The position numbers were made by a program, and so were the translations under genes. The notes beneath the pieces are model-generated. The model did no database searches, was not told where the DNA came from, and saw only the letters and a program-made list of their open reading frames with translations. This document shows, piece after piece, positions 44,801 through 52,654 of a DNA stretch of 64,000 bases (positions are counted from its first letter, which is position 1; the number at the start of each line of letters is the position of its first letter). The DNA is from Sphingomonas kyeonggiensis. Lineage in GTDB: Bacteria > Pseudomonadota > Alphaproteobacteria > Sphingomonadales > Sphingomonadaceae. The stretch lies in assembly GCF_014204495.1 (NCBI RefSeq), contig NZ_JACHLN010000002.1:186001-250000 (forward strand). Direction: 5' to 3'.

Positions 44801-46085
44801 GGGTGGCATCCGGTATAACGGGCCGGCGGCAGTGCCTTTCTCGCTGGCGGGGCTTTCGGGCCAGCAGCTCGACGGGCCGATCGGGATCGCGGCGGACTTC
44901 TCGGGCAAGGTCGAGGCGCCGCAGCTTGCCGGTGTCGTGCGGGCCAGCAACCTCACCTACGAGAACGAGAATTTCGGCACCCGGCTTACGGGCATGCAGA
45001 TCGACGGCACCTTCTCGAACGACGAGTTCCTCCTCAATTCGCTGACCGCCAGGGCCGGTGAGGGGACGGTGAAGGCGCAGGGCAAGGTGAGCCTGTCTTC
45101 GGCGAACGGCTATCCGATCGCGATCACCGCCGATCTCGACAATGCCCGGCTGGCGCGCAGCGATGCGCTTGGCGCGACCGCGACGGGCAGGATCACGATC
45201 ACCAAAAACCCGCAGGTCTCGCGGATCGACGGACGGCTGACCGTGCCCGAGGCGCATTACCAGATCATCCGCCAGGGCGCCGCGGAAGTGCCCGAGCTGA
45301 CCGGCGTGCGCCGCAAGAACCCCAATGGACAGGAGGATACGCCGGCACAGGTGATCCGCCGCTCCTTCGGCGATTTCGACCTCAACCTGCGTATCAACGC
45401 CGACAACCGGCTGTTCGTGAACGGCATGGGGCTGGAGAGCGAGTGGCGCGCGCAGGTGACCGTGCGCGGGACGACGCTGGCGCCCGATGTGCGCGGCACG
45501 ATGGAGATCGTGCGCGGCACCTACAGCTTCGCCAGCCGGCGCTTCGACATCAGCCGCGGCACGATCCGTTTCCAGGGATCGACGCTGACCAACCCGTCGG
45601 TCGATATCCAGGCGAGCACGACGGCGGAGGGGATCACGGCGATCCTCACCGTATCCGGCACCGCGCAGCAGCCGCAGATCGCGTTCAGCTCGACGCCGAC
45701 GCTGCCGCAGGAGGAAGTGCTGGCGCGGCTGTTCTTCGGGACGAACGTGACGAACCTGTCGGCGACCGAGGCAATCCAGCTGGCGGCGGCGCTCCAGTCG
45801 TTGAGCAGCACCGGCGGCGGGCTCAATCCGCTGGGGCAGCTCAAATCGGCCACGGGCATCGACCGGCTGCGCATCCTGGGCGCCGATGACGTGACCGGAC
45901 GCGGCATGGCACTGGCGGCGGGCAAGTACCTGACCGACGACATCTATGTGGAGATCATCACCGATGCGCGGGGCTTCACCGCCACGCAGCTCGAGATCTC
46001 GCTTAGCCGCACGCTGAGCCTGCTCTCGCAGGCCGGATCGTTCGGCGGATCGAGCGTCAGCCTCAAATATTCGCGGGATTATTGA
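41859..46085 (+). CDS. tamB: TamB-like translocation and assembly module protein (AsmA-like, DUF490)
   Basis: This 1408-residue protein has an N-terminal membrane anchor (about residues 30-50, GIALAGLALAVGALVLGI) and a very long periplasmic beta-helical groove. The C-terminal DUF490 domain is recognisable: GTMEIVRGTYSFASRRFDISRGTIRFQG, then ATTAEGITAILTVSGTAQQPQIAFSSTPTLPQEEVLARLFFG. It bridges the inner membrane to TamA, guiding protein or, as proposed for AsmA-like proteins, phospholipid transport. The one-base ATGA-type overlap with tamA shows coupling. Confidence 0.92.
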   Translation: MAEETPEAVTPAEPEVVVVKRPLWQRVVKWTGIALAGLALAVGALVLGINTQPGRRFVADQIAGLTLGSGLNFRIGRIDGSLYGAMILRDVQVRDTKGVFATTREIRMDWRPFAYLNNRVDIRSLTSPEVKLLRMPALKASGDPNAPLLPDLNIDIGRLDVARIDIAKEVDGRARYLGRLAGKAHLADGRAQLVLDGATLTGPSIAGGDKLALTLDATPDKNRFDIDLKLDAPAKGLVAGLAGLEAPLALAVQGKGDWARWQGKALGTLGGAQLANLDLIATNGRFQLRGPLHPGVWLKGPVERLASPQLDLDLDAKWADRVADGVVKLHSGALSVEAKGKIDLGNNQFDDLKVDAILLKAGAIAPNLVGRSVRASLALDGAFNRPVVDYKLSAGAIGFGETVAEQLYAEGRAQVDANRILVPVRARAKRVSGLNAAAGGLVTNLTVNGDLAISGQQVLSDNLRIRSEKIDATAIIAADIGKGRYTGALKGRVNDYQIDGVGIVDLKTDAELYAAPGGGWGIKGHIAGNSRKIFNDGAREFLGGNAVASARLMLDPKGVISISDVKMKAPKFRVLRGSGRYDPAGPILINADAVSDDYGPLTARVTGTLNAPVVLLKAAKPGLGIGLANLEAQVRGRGNAWAVLAKGDTDYGPFNADVLVRTGNRLAIDVNSGRFAGMDITGKIAQTAAGPFEGELAFNGSGVVGRAALSAQGKLQRADVKATASNAKIPGQAGLTIGRALIDANIVLADTPEINADVQLANLRQGNFVLKTGRAKIAYAGGNGTAQLFANGSTGVPFQIAANAKLAPDNWLVAVQGQGSGIGFRTAQPARIERRDGVYHLLPTKLDFDKGSARIAGSYGKGMVLQARLDSLDISVVNAFVPDLGIGGTATGSLDFAQASPEAFPSADARLEISDFTRASLASVSTPVNVSFVGKLLPNGGDARALIRRGNTTIGRVIATLSPLGPDAGSWTERMFAAPLSGGIRYNGPAAVPFSLAGLSGQQLDGPIGIAADFSGKVEAPQLAGVVRASNLTYENENFGTRLTGMQIDGTFSNDEFLLNSLTARAGEGTVKAQGKVSLSSANGYPIAITADLDNARLARSDALGATATGRITITKNPQVSRIDGRLTVPEAHYQIIRQGAAEVPELTGVRRKNPNGQEDTPAQVIRRSFGDFDLNLRINADNRLFVNGMGLESEWRAQVTVRGTTLAPDVRGTMEIVRGTYSFASRRFDISRGTIRFQGSTLTNPSVDIQASTTAEGITAILTVSGTAQQPQIAFSSTPTLPQEEVLARLFFGTNVTNLSATEAIQLAAALQSLSSTGGGLNPLGQLKSATGIDRLRILGADDVTGRGMALAAGKYLTDDIYVEIITDARGFTATQLEISLSRTLSLLSQAGSFGGSSVSLKYSRDY

Positions 46086-46121
46086 GCCTGCCGGTTTCTC
46101 TGCTTACAGTGATGTAAACAG
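46082..46121 (+). promoter_or_regulatory. Promoter with overlapping dyad for the monooxygenase gene
   Basis: TTGAGC (46082-46087) and TACAGT (46105-46110), 17 bp apart, begin inside the tamB stop region. A dyad of 22 bp (46100-46121; arms CTGCTTACA and TGTAAACAG round GTGA) covers the -10 box, the pattern of TetR-type repression. The start would lie about 20 nt before the ATG. Confidence 0.5.
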
Positions 46122-46137
46122 AAGGTCGGGAGAGGAC

Positions 46138-47604
46138 ATGGCCGAGCATTTCGACGTGGTGATCGTGGGCGCCGGTATCTCCGGCGTCGGCGCGGCCTGG
46201 CACCTGCAGAAGAACAGCCCGGACCGCAGTTATGTCGTGCTCGAAGGGCGCGAACGGCTGGGCGGGACCTGGGACCTGTTCCGCTATCCGGGCATCCGAT
46301 CGGACTCGGACATGTTCACGCTCGGCTTCTCCTTCCGGCCCTGGACGGAGAGCAAGGCGATCGCCGACGGCCCCTCGATCCTCAACTATCTCGACGAGGC
46401 CGTGAAGGACTACGGGATCGACGAGCATATCCGCTATTCGACGCGGGTGACCGGGGCGAGCTGGTCGAGCGCCGATGCGCTGTGGACGGTCACCGCCGAG
46501 CGGGGCGGGGAAGCGGTGACTTTCACCTGCGCCTTCCTGTTCCTGTGCACCGGCTATTATAATTACGCACGAGGCTACACGCCCGACTTTGCCGGGGTGG
46601 CGGACTTCAAGGGGCGGGTGGTCCATCCGCAATTCTGGACCGAGGATATCGATTACAAGGACAAGCGCGTCGTCGTGATCGGCAGCGGCGCGACCGCGGT
46701 GACCCTGGTGCCCGAGCTGGCGAAACAGGCGGCGCATGTGACGATGCTGCAGCGCTCGCCGACCTATATCGTCTCGCGGCCCTCGCAGGATGCGGTGGCG
46801 AACTGGATGCGCAGCTGGATGCCGGCGAAGACCGCCTATGGCATCACGCGGTGGAAGAATGTGCTGCTCCAGCAATTCTTCTACGGGCTGGCACGCAAGA
46901 ACCCGGACAAAGCCAAGGAGCGGATCGTCCAGATGGTCCAGGACGAGCTGGGACCGGACTATGACGTGGGGACGCACTTCACCCCGCGCTACAATCCCTG
47001 GGACCAGCGCGTCTGCCTGGTCCCCGACGCGGACCTGTTCGCGTCGATCAAGAGCGGCAAGGCCGAGGTGGTGACCGACACGATCGATCACTTCACGGCG
47101 GACGGGCTCAAGCTCGGCTCGGGCAAGGAGATCGCGGCCGACCTTGTGGTGACCGCGACGGGGCTGGAGATCCAGCTGTTCAGCGGGATGCCGATCAGCG
47201 TGGACGGCAAGGCCTTCGATCCGGGCAAGGCGATGACCTACAAGGGCATGATGTTCGCGGACGTGCCCAATTTCGCGATCTCGTTCGGCTATACCAATGC
47301 GAGCTGGACGCTGAAGAGCGACCTGACCGCCAACTATGTGACGCGGCTGCTCAATGCGATGAAGAAGCGGGGCATGCGCCAGGTGACCCCGCGGATCGCC
47401 GCGCCGGTGGAGGAAGTGCCGTTCCTCGACTTCACCTCGGGCTATGTCCAGCGCGCCAACGCCAAGCTCCCGCGCCAGGGCTCGCGCAAGCCGTGGCGGC
47501 TGAACCAGAATTATGCGCGGGACGTGATGGCGCTCAAGTTCGGCGGGATCGACCAGGAGATGGAGTTTTCCAATCCGGTGGGGAAGGTCGGGAAGGCGGC
47601 TTAG
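46138..47604 (+). CDS. Flavin-containing monooxygenase (Baeyer-Villiger type)
   Basis: This 488-residue enzyme has two Rossmann motifs, FAD-binding VIVGAGISGVGAAWHL and NADPH-binding VVVIGSGATAVTLVPEL. Between them lies F-K-G-R-V-V-H-P-Q-F-W-T, fitting the FxGxxxHxxxW Baeyer-Villiger signature. It would insert oxygen next to a carbonyl or oxygenate a heteroatom using NADPH and O2; the substrate is unknown. GGGAGAGGA stands just before the ATG. Its stop overlaps the convergent amine-oxidase-like gene by four bases. Confidence 0.9.
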   Translation: MAEHFDVVIVGAGISGVGAAWHLQKNSPDRSYVVLEGRERLGGTWDLFRYPGIRSDSDMFTLGFSFRPWTESKAIADGPSILNYLDEAVKDYGIDEHIRYSTRVTGASWSSADALWTVTAERGGEAVTFTCAFLFLCTGYYNYARGYTPDFAGVADFKGRVVHPQFWTEDIDYKDKRVVVIGSGATAVTLVPELAKQAAHVTMLQRSPTYIVSRPSQDAVANWMRSWMPAKTAYGITRWKNVLLQQFFYGLARKNPDKAKERIVQMVQDELGPDYDVGTHFTPRYNPWDQRVCLVPDADLFASIKSGKAEVVTDTIDHFTADGLKLGSGKEIAADLVVTATGLEIQLFSGMPISVDGKAFDPGKAMTYKGMMFADVPNFAISFGYTNASWTLKSDLTANYVTRLLNAMKKRGMRQVTPRIAAPVEEVPFLDFTSGYVQRANAKLPRQGSRKPWRLNQNYARDVMALKFGGIDQEMEFSNPVGKVGKAA

Positions 47605-48812
47605 AGCAACGCCTTCGCAGCCGCGACGCCAGTGTTGTACGCCCCGTGCGCGGTCGAGAATTCCCCGTCCGAGGTCGCTTCGCCGGCGAAGCGGATGCGC
47701 GGGTCGGCGCCGGCGCGCAGCACCGCGCGGGCGGCGTGCTGGCCTGGTCGGGCATGGCTGTAGCCGCCCAGGACATAGGTCTCGCGGCCCCAGGCCGAGC
47801 CGGCGACGAACCGGAGCTTCCTGCGCCAGTCGCTGCCGAGCAGGTGGACCAGCTCGCCGATCGCGAAATCGGCGGCGCCGTTCAGCCCTTCCTTCTCCAT
47901 CGCCCGCGCGCCTTCGCCGCCGAGCATGCACTCGACCAGCGGGCGGCCCAGCGGCTTGAGCGTGTAGGTGCCGGTGAGCGCGCTGCGCGGATTGCCGAGG
48001 AGATGGGCGTTGTCATCGACATCGCCCGCGTCGTCCAGCGTGAAGAACAGCTTGTCGGCCAGGCCGAGCGGGAGCTGGGCGGCGGCGTGGAGGATCGCGT
48101 CATGACCGGGCAGGCGGATCGCACCGCTGGCGAGGACGTTGCTCGAGACGGTAATGATCGCGGAATTGGCGGTGATGCTCCCGCGCGGCGTCTCGATGCG
48201 GAGCTGCTTGCCCGAAGTGTCGATCGCGGTGACCGGGGTGCCGAGCACTACCGGCAGCCAGGCAGCGTGCGAGGAGACCAGCGCGCCATAGCCCTGCTCG
48301 ACGCGCCAGTTCACGTCGATCGATTCGTCTTCATAGGCCTGCCAGTCGATCGCCGACATCTCGCGCATGGGGGCGCCGTTGATATAGCCTGAGAGCGCGT
48401 CGAGCGCGGGGTTCCATTCGCCGTCGGGCGGCAGCAGGTCGGCGGCGCAGTCGCTGGGGGGTGGGGTGCGCATCGCCTCCATGAAGGCTTCGAAGGCGTG
48501 CCACAGCGCCTGCTGCTCGGCCTTGCTCGCGCCGAGTTCGCGCCATTGCTCGCCCCAGCGGGCCGGGGCGCGATAGACGGTGAAGCCGCGCGCCTCGGCG
48601 ATGCCGACCCAGGGGTTCTTGGGGGCCGAATGGAGCCAGCCCGCGCCCATGTCGATCGGCATGCCGGCGATATGGACGGTATGGGCGCGGCCGCCGAGCC
48701 GGTCCTGCGCCTCGAGCAGTAGTGCGTCCCTGCCGGCATCGGCGAGGGTGCGCAGCGCGCCGACGCCCGCCGCACCGCCGCCGATAACGACGATGTCGGC
48801 GCTGTCCTTCAT
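47601..48812 (-). CDS. FAD-dependent amine-oxidase-family protein
   Basis: This 403-residue flavoprotein begins with the dinucleotide motif DIVVIGGGAAGVGALRTLADAG, followed by LLEAQDRLGGRAHTV. Its C-terminal FAD contact reads RIRFAGEATSDGEFSTAHGAYNTG, typical of monoamine and polyamine oxidases. It has no signal peptide, so it is probably cytoplasmic. The substrate could be an amine or an amino acid; its place at the end of the leucine-type cluster does not identify it. Its start overlaps the MaoC stop by four bases (ATGA). Confidence 0.85.
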   Translation of the reverse strand: MKDSADIVVIGGGAAGVGALRTLADAGRDALLLEAQDRLGGRAHTVHIAGMPIDMGAGWLHSAPKNPWVGIAEARGFTVYRAPARWGEQWRELGASKAEQQALWHAFEAFMEAMRTPPPSDCAADLLPPDGEWNPALDALSGYINGAPMREMSAIDWQAYEDESIDVNWRVEQGYGALVSSHAAWLPVVLGTPVTAIDTSGKQLRIETPRGSITANSAIITVSSNVLASGAIRLPGHDAILHAAAQLPLGLADKLFFTLDDAGDVDDNAHLLGNPRSALTGTYTLKPLGRPLVECMLGGEGARAMEKEGLNGAADFAIGELVHLLGSDWRRKLRFVAGSAWGRETYVLGGYSHARPGQHAARAVLRAGADPRIRFAGEATSDGEFSTAHGAYNTGVAAAKALL

Positions 48813-49264
48813 GCCGCCGGCCGGCTCTTGAGCAGGGCCGAGCGCAGGCATTCGCATACCAGCTCGCCGCGCTGGTTGAGCATGCGGTGCTGCCAGGTGA
48901 CGATGCCCTGGCCGGGGCGCGACTTGCTGGGGCGGAGCTCGATCACTTCGCTCTCGGCGCGCAGCGTGTCGCCGATGAAGACGGGCTTGGGCATGCGCAA
49001 CTGGTCATAGCCGAGATTGGCGACCAGCGTGCCGGCGGTGGTGTCGCCCACGGTGATGCCGACCATCAGGCTGAACGTGAAGGTCCCGTTGACGAGGATC
49101 TGGCCGAACTCGCTCGCCTTCGCCGCCTCGGCATCGAGATGGAGCGGCTGGGTGTTGTGGGTCATCGTCGAGAACAGGAGGTTGTCGGTCTCCGTCACCG
49201 TGCGGCGGAGTTCGTGGGCGACGGTGTCGCCGACCTGCCATTCGTCGAAATACCTGCCTGCCAT
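48809..49264 (-). CDS. MaoC-like hotdog-fold dehydratase
   Basis: This 151-residue protein (MAGRYFDEWQVGDTVAHELRRTV) has the (R)-hydratase motif region TETDNLLFSTMTHNTQPLHLDAEAAKAS, with the Asp/His catalytic neighbourhood conserved in MaoC enzymes. It probably hydrates an enoyl-CoA or dehydrates a hydroxyacyl-CoA; in this cluster 3-methylglutaconyl-CoA hydration is conceivable but unproved. A start at 49288 would lie inside a repeat element, so 49264 is preferred. It is separated from the biotin carboxylase gene by that repeat. Confidence 0.85.
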   Translation of the reverse strand: MAGRYFDEWQVGDTVAHELRRTVTETDNLLFSTMTHNTQPLHLDAEAAKASEFGQILVNGTFTFSLMVGITVGDTTAGTLVANLGYDQLRMPKPVFIGDTLRAESEVIELRPSKSRPGQGIVTWQHRMLNQRGELVCECLRSALLKSRPAA

Positions 49265-49282
49265 TCGATCCGCTTTCTTCTT

Positions 49283-49354
49283 CGTCATGCTGAACTTGTT
49301 TCAGCATCCAAGGCACCGCAAGCGGTATCGCCCGTGGAAGGTTTTCAGGGTGAC
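49283..49354. repeat. Palindromic repeat element, family D, second arm decayed
   Basis: The first arm, 49283-49310, is identical over 28 bases to 62533-62560 and contains the self-pairing ATGCTGAA...TTCAGCAT. The second arm (about 49340-49354, TTTTCAGGGTGACGG) is degraded. It lies between the mccA stop and the MaoC gene. Confidence 0.8.
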
Positions 49355-49362
49355 GGTTGGGG

Positions 49363-51306
49363 TTATTCCGCCTTCTCGACCTTTACCAGCAGCGTGCCTT
49401 CGCTCACCTGCATGCCTTGCGTCACGTCAAGTTCGGTAACGATACCGTCGAACGGGGCGGCGAGGCCATGCTCCATCTTCATCGCCTCCAGCGTGACGAG
49501 GCGCTGGCCCTTGGTAACCGGATCGCCCGCCGCGACTTCGACAGACGTCACGCGGCCCGGCATCGGGGCGAGGATCGCGCCGTCGCCAGCCGAGGCACTG
49601 TCCTGGGCGACATTCGACGACGGCCAGGTGAAGCGATGCGCTGCCAGGCCATCCTCCGCCTGCACCCAGACAGCGTCCCTTTCGATGTCATAATGGTCAG
49701 GCTCGAGCGGTCCGGTCGCATCCAGGTCGATGTCCATTGTCTGCCCATCGACCGCGAGCCTGACGGTATGATTGGCGGCAGCGTTCAGCCGGAAGCCGAA
49801 CAGCGGATTCCAGGACGTCGAAGCGGACGCCACCCATTCGCGGCCGCCGTCGCTCGAAAGAACGGGCTGCTCGGCAAGCCGCTTGTCCGGATGGGCCAGC
49901 AGCAGCAATGCCCCGGCCGAGAGAATGCGCGCGTCCGGCACCTCCCGTTCCACCAGGCTGTCGAGCCTGCGCTCGATCAGGCCGGTATCGACGTTGCCCG
50001 TAGCGAATTCGTGCGTTGCCAGCAGCTTGGCCATGAACTCCGCATTGGTGTGCACCGGCTGGATGCGAACCTCGCGACACGCATCGTATAGCCGCACGCG
50101 CGCTTCCTCGCGGTCGCTCCCGTGCACGACGAGCTTGGCGATCATCGGATCGTAGAAGGAACTGACCGCGCCGCCGCCGATCACGCCGGTCTCGATGCGG
50201 ATGCCGTAGGGCAGCGCGAACGTATCGAGCTGTCCGATGCTCGGCAGGAAGCCCTTGGCCGGGTCCTCCGCATATAGTCGCGCTTCCATGGCATGGCCGT
50301 TGATCGACAATTCGTACTGCTGGAGCGGAAGTGGCTCGCCGCTCGCAACACGGAGCTGCCATTCCACCAGGTCGACGCCCGTGATCTCCTCGGTCACCGG
50401 ATGCTCGACCTGGAGACGCGTGTTCATCTCCATGAACCAGATGCGATCCGGATCGAGATGACCCGATCCATCGGCAATGAACTCGATCGTGCCGGCGCCG
50501 ACATAGTCGACCGCCTTGGCCGCGCGGACTGCGGCGGAGCAGACGGCGGCGCGGGTGAACTCGGTCATGCCCGGCGCGGGGGCTTCCTCGATCACCTTCT
50601 GGTGGCGGCGCTGGAGCGAGCAGTCGCGCTCGAACAGGTGGACCACATTGCCGTGCGTGTCGCCGAACACCTGCACTTCGATATGGCGCGGCGAGAGGAT
50701 GTACTTCTCGAGCAGCACCCGATCGTCGCCGAACGAGCTGGCGGCCTCGCGCTTGCAGGAAGCGAGGGCGTCGAGGAAATCCCCCGCAGCCTCGACCAGC
50801 CGCATGCCCTTGCCGCCGCCGCCGGCCACGGCCTTGATGAGGACGGGATAGCCGATCGCGTCCGCCTCTGCCTGGAGCCGCTCGGGAGACTGGTCCTCGC
50901 CGAGATAGCCCGGGGTAACGGGCACGCCGGCGGCGATCATCCGCGCCTTGGCGGCATCCTTCAGGCCCATGGCGCGGATGCTGTCAGGCTTCGGCCCGAC
51001 CCAGACGAGCCCGGCGGCGATCACCGCTTCGGCGAAATCTGCATTCTCCGAGAGGAAGCCATAGCCGGGGTGGATCGCCTCTGCCCCAGTCGCCTTGGCA
51101 GCTGCGATGATCTTCTCGCCGACCAGATAGCTCTCGCGGGCAGGCGAGGGGCCGATATGCACGGCTTCATCGGCCTGGCGAACATGGAGCGCCTTCGCGT
51201 CGGCGTCGGAGAAGACCGCGACGGTGCGGATGCCCATCGCACGCGCGGTGCGGATGATGCGGCAGGCGATCTCGCCGCGATTGGCGATGAGCAGGGACTG
51301 GATCAC
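49363..51306 (-). CDS. mccA: Biotin-dependent acyl-CoA carboxylase alpha subunit (methylcrotonyl-CoA carboxylase type)
   Basis: This 647-residue protein starts at a GTG (VIQSLLIANRGEIACRII), matching the usual N-terminus. It contains the biotin carboxylase domain with ATP-grasp GGGGKGMR and EMNTRLQVEHPVTEEITGVDLVEWQ, a middle BT-type region, and a biotinyl domain with the carrier Lys about 610 (LEAMKMEHGL). With the carboxyltransferase at 52655-54256 it should carboxylate 3-methylcrotonyl-CoA in leucine breakdown; a geranyl- or propionyl-CoA preference cannot be excluded by eye. It overlaps the DUF3088 gene by four bases (GTGA). Confidence 0.92.
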   Translation of the reverse strand: MIQSLLIANRGEIACRIIRTARAMGIRTVAVFSDADAKALHVRQADEAVHIGPSPARESYLVGEKIIAAAKATGAEAIHPGYGFLSENADFAEAVIAAGLVWVGPKPDSIRAMGLKDAAKARMIAAGVPVTPGYLGEDQSPERLQAEADAIGYPVLIKAVAGGGGKGMRLVEAAGDFLDALASCKREAASSFGDDRVLLEKYILSPRHIEVQVFGDTHGNVVHLFERDCSLQRRHQKVIEEAPAPGMTEFTRAAVCSAAVRAAKAVDYVGAGTIEFIADGSGHLDPDRIWFMEMNTRLQVEHPVTEEITGVDLVEWQLRVASGEPLPLQQYELSINGHAMEARLYAEDPAKGFLPSIGQLDTFALPYGIRIETGVIGGGAVSSFYDPMIAKLVVHGSDREEARVRLYDACREVRIQPVHTNAEFMAKLLATHEFATGNVDTGLIERRLDSLVEREVPDARILSAGALLLLAHPDKRLAEQPVLSSDGGREWVASASTSWNPLFGFRLNAAANHTVRLAVDGQTMDIDLDATGPLEPDHYDIERDAVWVQAEDGLAAHRFTWPSSNVAQDSASAGDGAILAPMPGRVTSVEVAAGDPVTKGQRLVTLEAMKMEHGLAAPFDGIVTELDVTQGMQVSEGTLLVKVEKAE

Positions 51307-51626
51307 GGGTGACGCTCCGGGAAGCCGTGGCGGGTGGCGAGGGCGGCGAGCAGCGCCTCGATGTCGTTGGCGAAGCCGGCGCTTCCGTCTTCCTCGTCCC
51401 AGACCAGGGCCGGTAGGTTCTGGTTGTCCTCGCCGATCGCTTCGACCACCGCGGCGCGCGGGCGCGGCCAGGCGACGCGGACGACGTCGATATTCTTCGC
51501 GCGCTCGGGGAAGGTGGCGAGCAGGCCCTCCACGATCATGCATTCCTTGCAGTAGAAATGCCGCTCGCCGCCATGGGCTGGGTCCGCCCAGTCGGGATCG
51601 AGCAGGAAGAGCGTGTCGCGGCTCAT
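51303..51626 (-). CDS. DUF3088 family protein
   Basis: This 107-residue protein (MSRDTLFLLDPDWADPAHGGERHFYCKECMIVEGLLA) is of a family with a thioredoxin-like or glutathione-transferase-like start, including a Cys-x2-Cys pair (YCKECM). The segment VDVVRVAWPRPR (here IDVVRVAWPRPR) followed by GEDNQNLPALV is characteristic. Its function is unknown. Both ends overlap neighbours by four bases, so it is tightly embedded in the carboxylase operon, suggesting co-expression rather than a known role. Confidence 0.8.
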   Translation of the reverse strand: MSRDTLFLLDPDWADPAHGGERHFYCKECMIVEGLLATFPERAKNIDVVRVAWPRPRAAVVEAIGEDNQNLPALVWDEEDGSAGFANDIEALLAALATRHGFPERHP

Positions 51627-52126
51627 TGCGCGGTGCAACCGGTGGTGCGCTGCGACCAGGTGACGTTGAGCACCTTCCAGCTGCCATTCTCGCGAAGCAG
51701 GTCGAAATGGTTGATGCCGCAATGATGCGCCTTGCCGTCGATCAGGAAGACATAGGGCGCCCAGACCATGGCGATGTCGCCATCGACTTCGATCGCGGGA
51801 GTGGAGATGCGCTCCTCGAGCTTTTCCGGCCCCGGCTTGATGCCGCCGGCGAAATCGGCCCAGCTGAGGTGGCGGATCACGCGGCTGCCGTCGGGCTTCT
51901 CGACCGCGACGGTGGCGCCGCCTTCGGGGCGCGTCTGGGCGAGGATCGCGGCGCCGTCATGCGCGGCGAGCCCGGCGAACATCGCGTTGATCGGGGCGAG
52001 CACCGCGGCGGCTTCGGCGTCCTCATAGGGGAGCGGATTGGCCGGGGGGAGCTTGGGCGTGGGGGTGGTCTGCGCCAGCGCGGGGAGCGGAGCGAGGAGG
52101 AGGGCGGCTGCGACAACAAGCTTCAT
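51623..52126 (-). CDS. Exported SnoaL/DUF4440-like protein
   Basis: This 167-residue protein has a clear signal peptide (MKLVVAAALLLAPLPALAQ). The mature part resembles NTF2-like, SnoaL/DUF4440 folds: AVLAPINAMFAGLAAHDGAAILAQ at the first helix and DIAMVWAPYVFLIDGKAHHCGINHFDLLRENGSWKVLNVTWS as the curved sheet. Such proteins bind or process small molecules. A periplasmic member inside a cytoplasmic CoA pathway operon is unusual. The upstream frame to 52210 enters a repeat and is not used. Confidence 0.8.
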   Translation of the reverse strand: MKLVVAAALLLAPLPALAQTTPTPKLPPANPLPYEDAEAAAVLAPINAMFAGLAAHDGAAILAQTRPEGGATVAVEKPDGSRVIRHLSWADFAGGIKPGPEKLEERISTPAIEVDGDIAMVWAPYVFLIDGKAHHCGINHFDLLRENGSWKVLNVTWSQRTTGCTAQ

Positions 52127-52140
52127 AGCGGACCTTTCAA

Positions 52141-52631
52141 TTCCTCCCCGAGCTAGTCTCGGGGAGGGGGACCATGCGAAGCATGGTGGAGGGGCAGGTG
52201 CGATGTTCAAGGATCATGCGCCGAAGGGGAGCAAACAGGCCGTGCAGCGAGCGCGGGCACGGCGTCGCGAGATGAGTCTGCCTGAGGGGTTGTTGTGGCG
52301 GGAACTGCGCAAGGGACCAGCCGGGCTCAAGTTTCGACATGAACATGCGACAGGCGCGTTCAGTCTCGACTTCTATTGCAGCGATGCGCGGCTTGCGATC
52401 GAGGTGGATGGCGACGCGCATGGGTTTGGCGAGCGGCCGATGCGGGACGCGCGACGGGACGCCTGGTTGGCCGGTTGCGGGATCGCGACGTTGCGGATTC
52501 CCGCGTTCGAGGTGTTGCGTGACCTGGATGCTGTCTTGCGGGGGATCGTTGCGGAAGCGCTTGCGCGCTTGCCCCACCACCACCCGGCTGCGCCGGGCGG
52601 TCCCCCTCCCCGAGACAAGCTCGGGGAGGAA
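52141..52631. repeat. 33-bp inverted repeat bracketing the DUF559 gene (family E)
   Basis: Bases 52141-52173 and 52599-52631 are reverse complements with one mismatch in 33. Each arm is itself palindromic (CTCCCCGAGCT...AGTCTCGGGGAG type). The right arm encodes the last codons of the DUF559 frame and ends exactly at its stop. The pair therefore delimits a 491-bp unit. Confidence 0.9.
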
Positions 52632-52634
52632 TGA
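52203..52634 (+). CDS. DUF559 family protein with Vsr-like nuclease fold
   Basis: This 143-residue protein has the DUF559 pattern: REMSLPEGLLWRELRKGPAGLKFRHEHATG, then FSLDFYCSDARLAIEVDGDAHG, giving the acidic Asp56, Glu67 and Asp69 of a PD-(D/E)xK/Vsr-type site, and GIATLRIPAFEVLRDLDAVL. Biochemical function of the family is not established. It is transcribed against its neighbours inside the carboxylase cluster, and the last residues (GGPPPRDKLGEE) are encoded by the repeat arm, suggesting that the gene and repeat travel or evolve together. No methylase or restriction gene accompanies it. Confidence 0.82.
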   Translation: MFKDHAPKGSKQAVQRARARRREMSLPEGLLWRELRKGPAGLKFRHEHATGAFSLDFYCSDARLAIEVDGDAHGFGERPMRDARRDAWLAGCGIATLRIPAFEVLRDLDAVLRGIVAEALARLPHHHPAAPGGPPPRDKLGEE

Positions 52635-52654
52635 TGAAGGGAATCCCTCCGCCA

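Noticed and set aside
52203..52634. DUF559 gene as part of a restriction-modification or mismatch-repair pair
   Set aside because: The fold resembles Vsr, but no DNA methylase or repair gene is adjacent.
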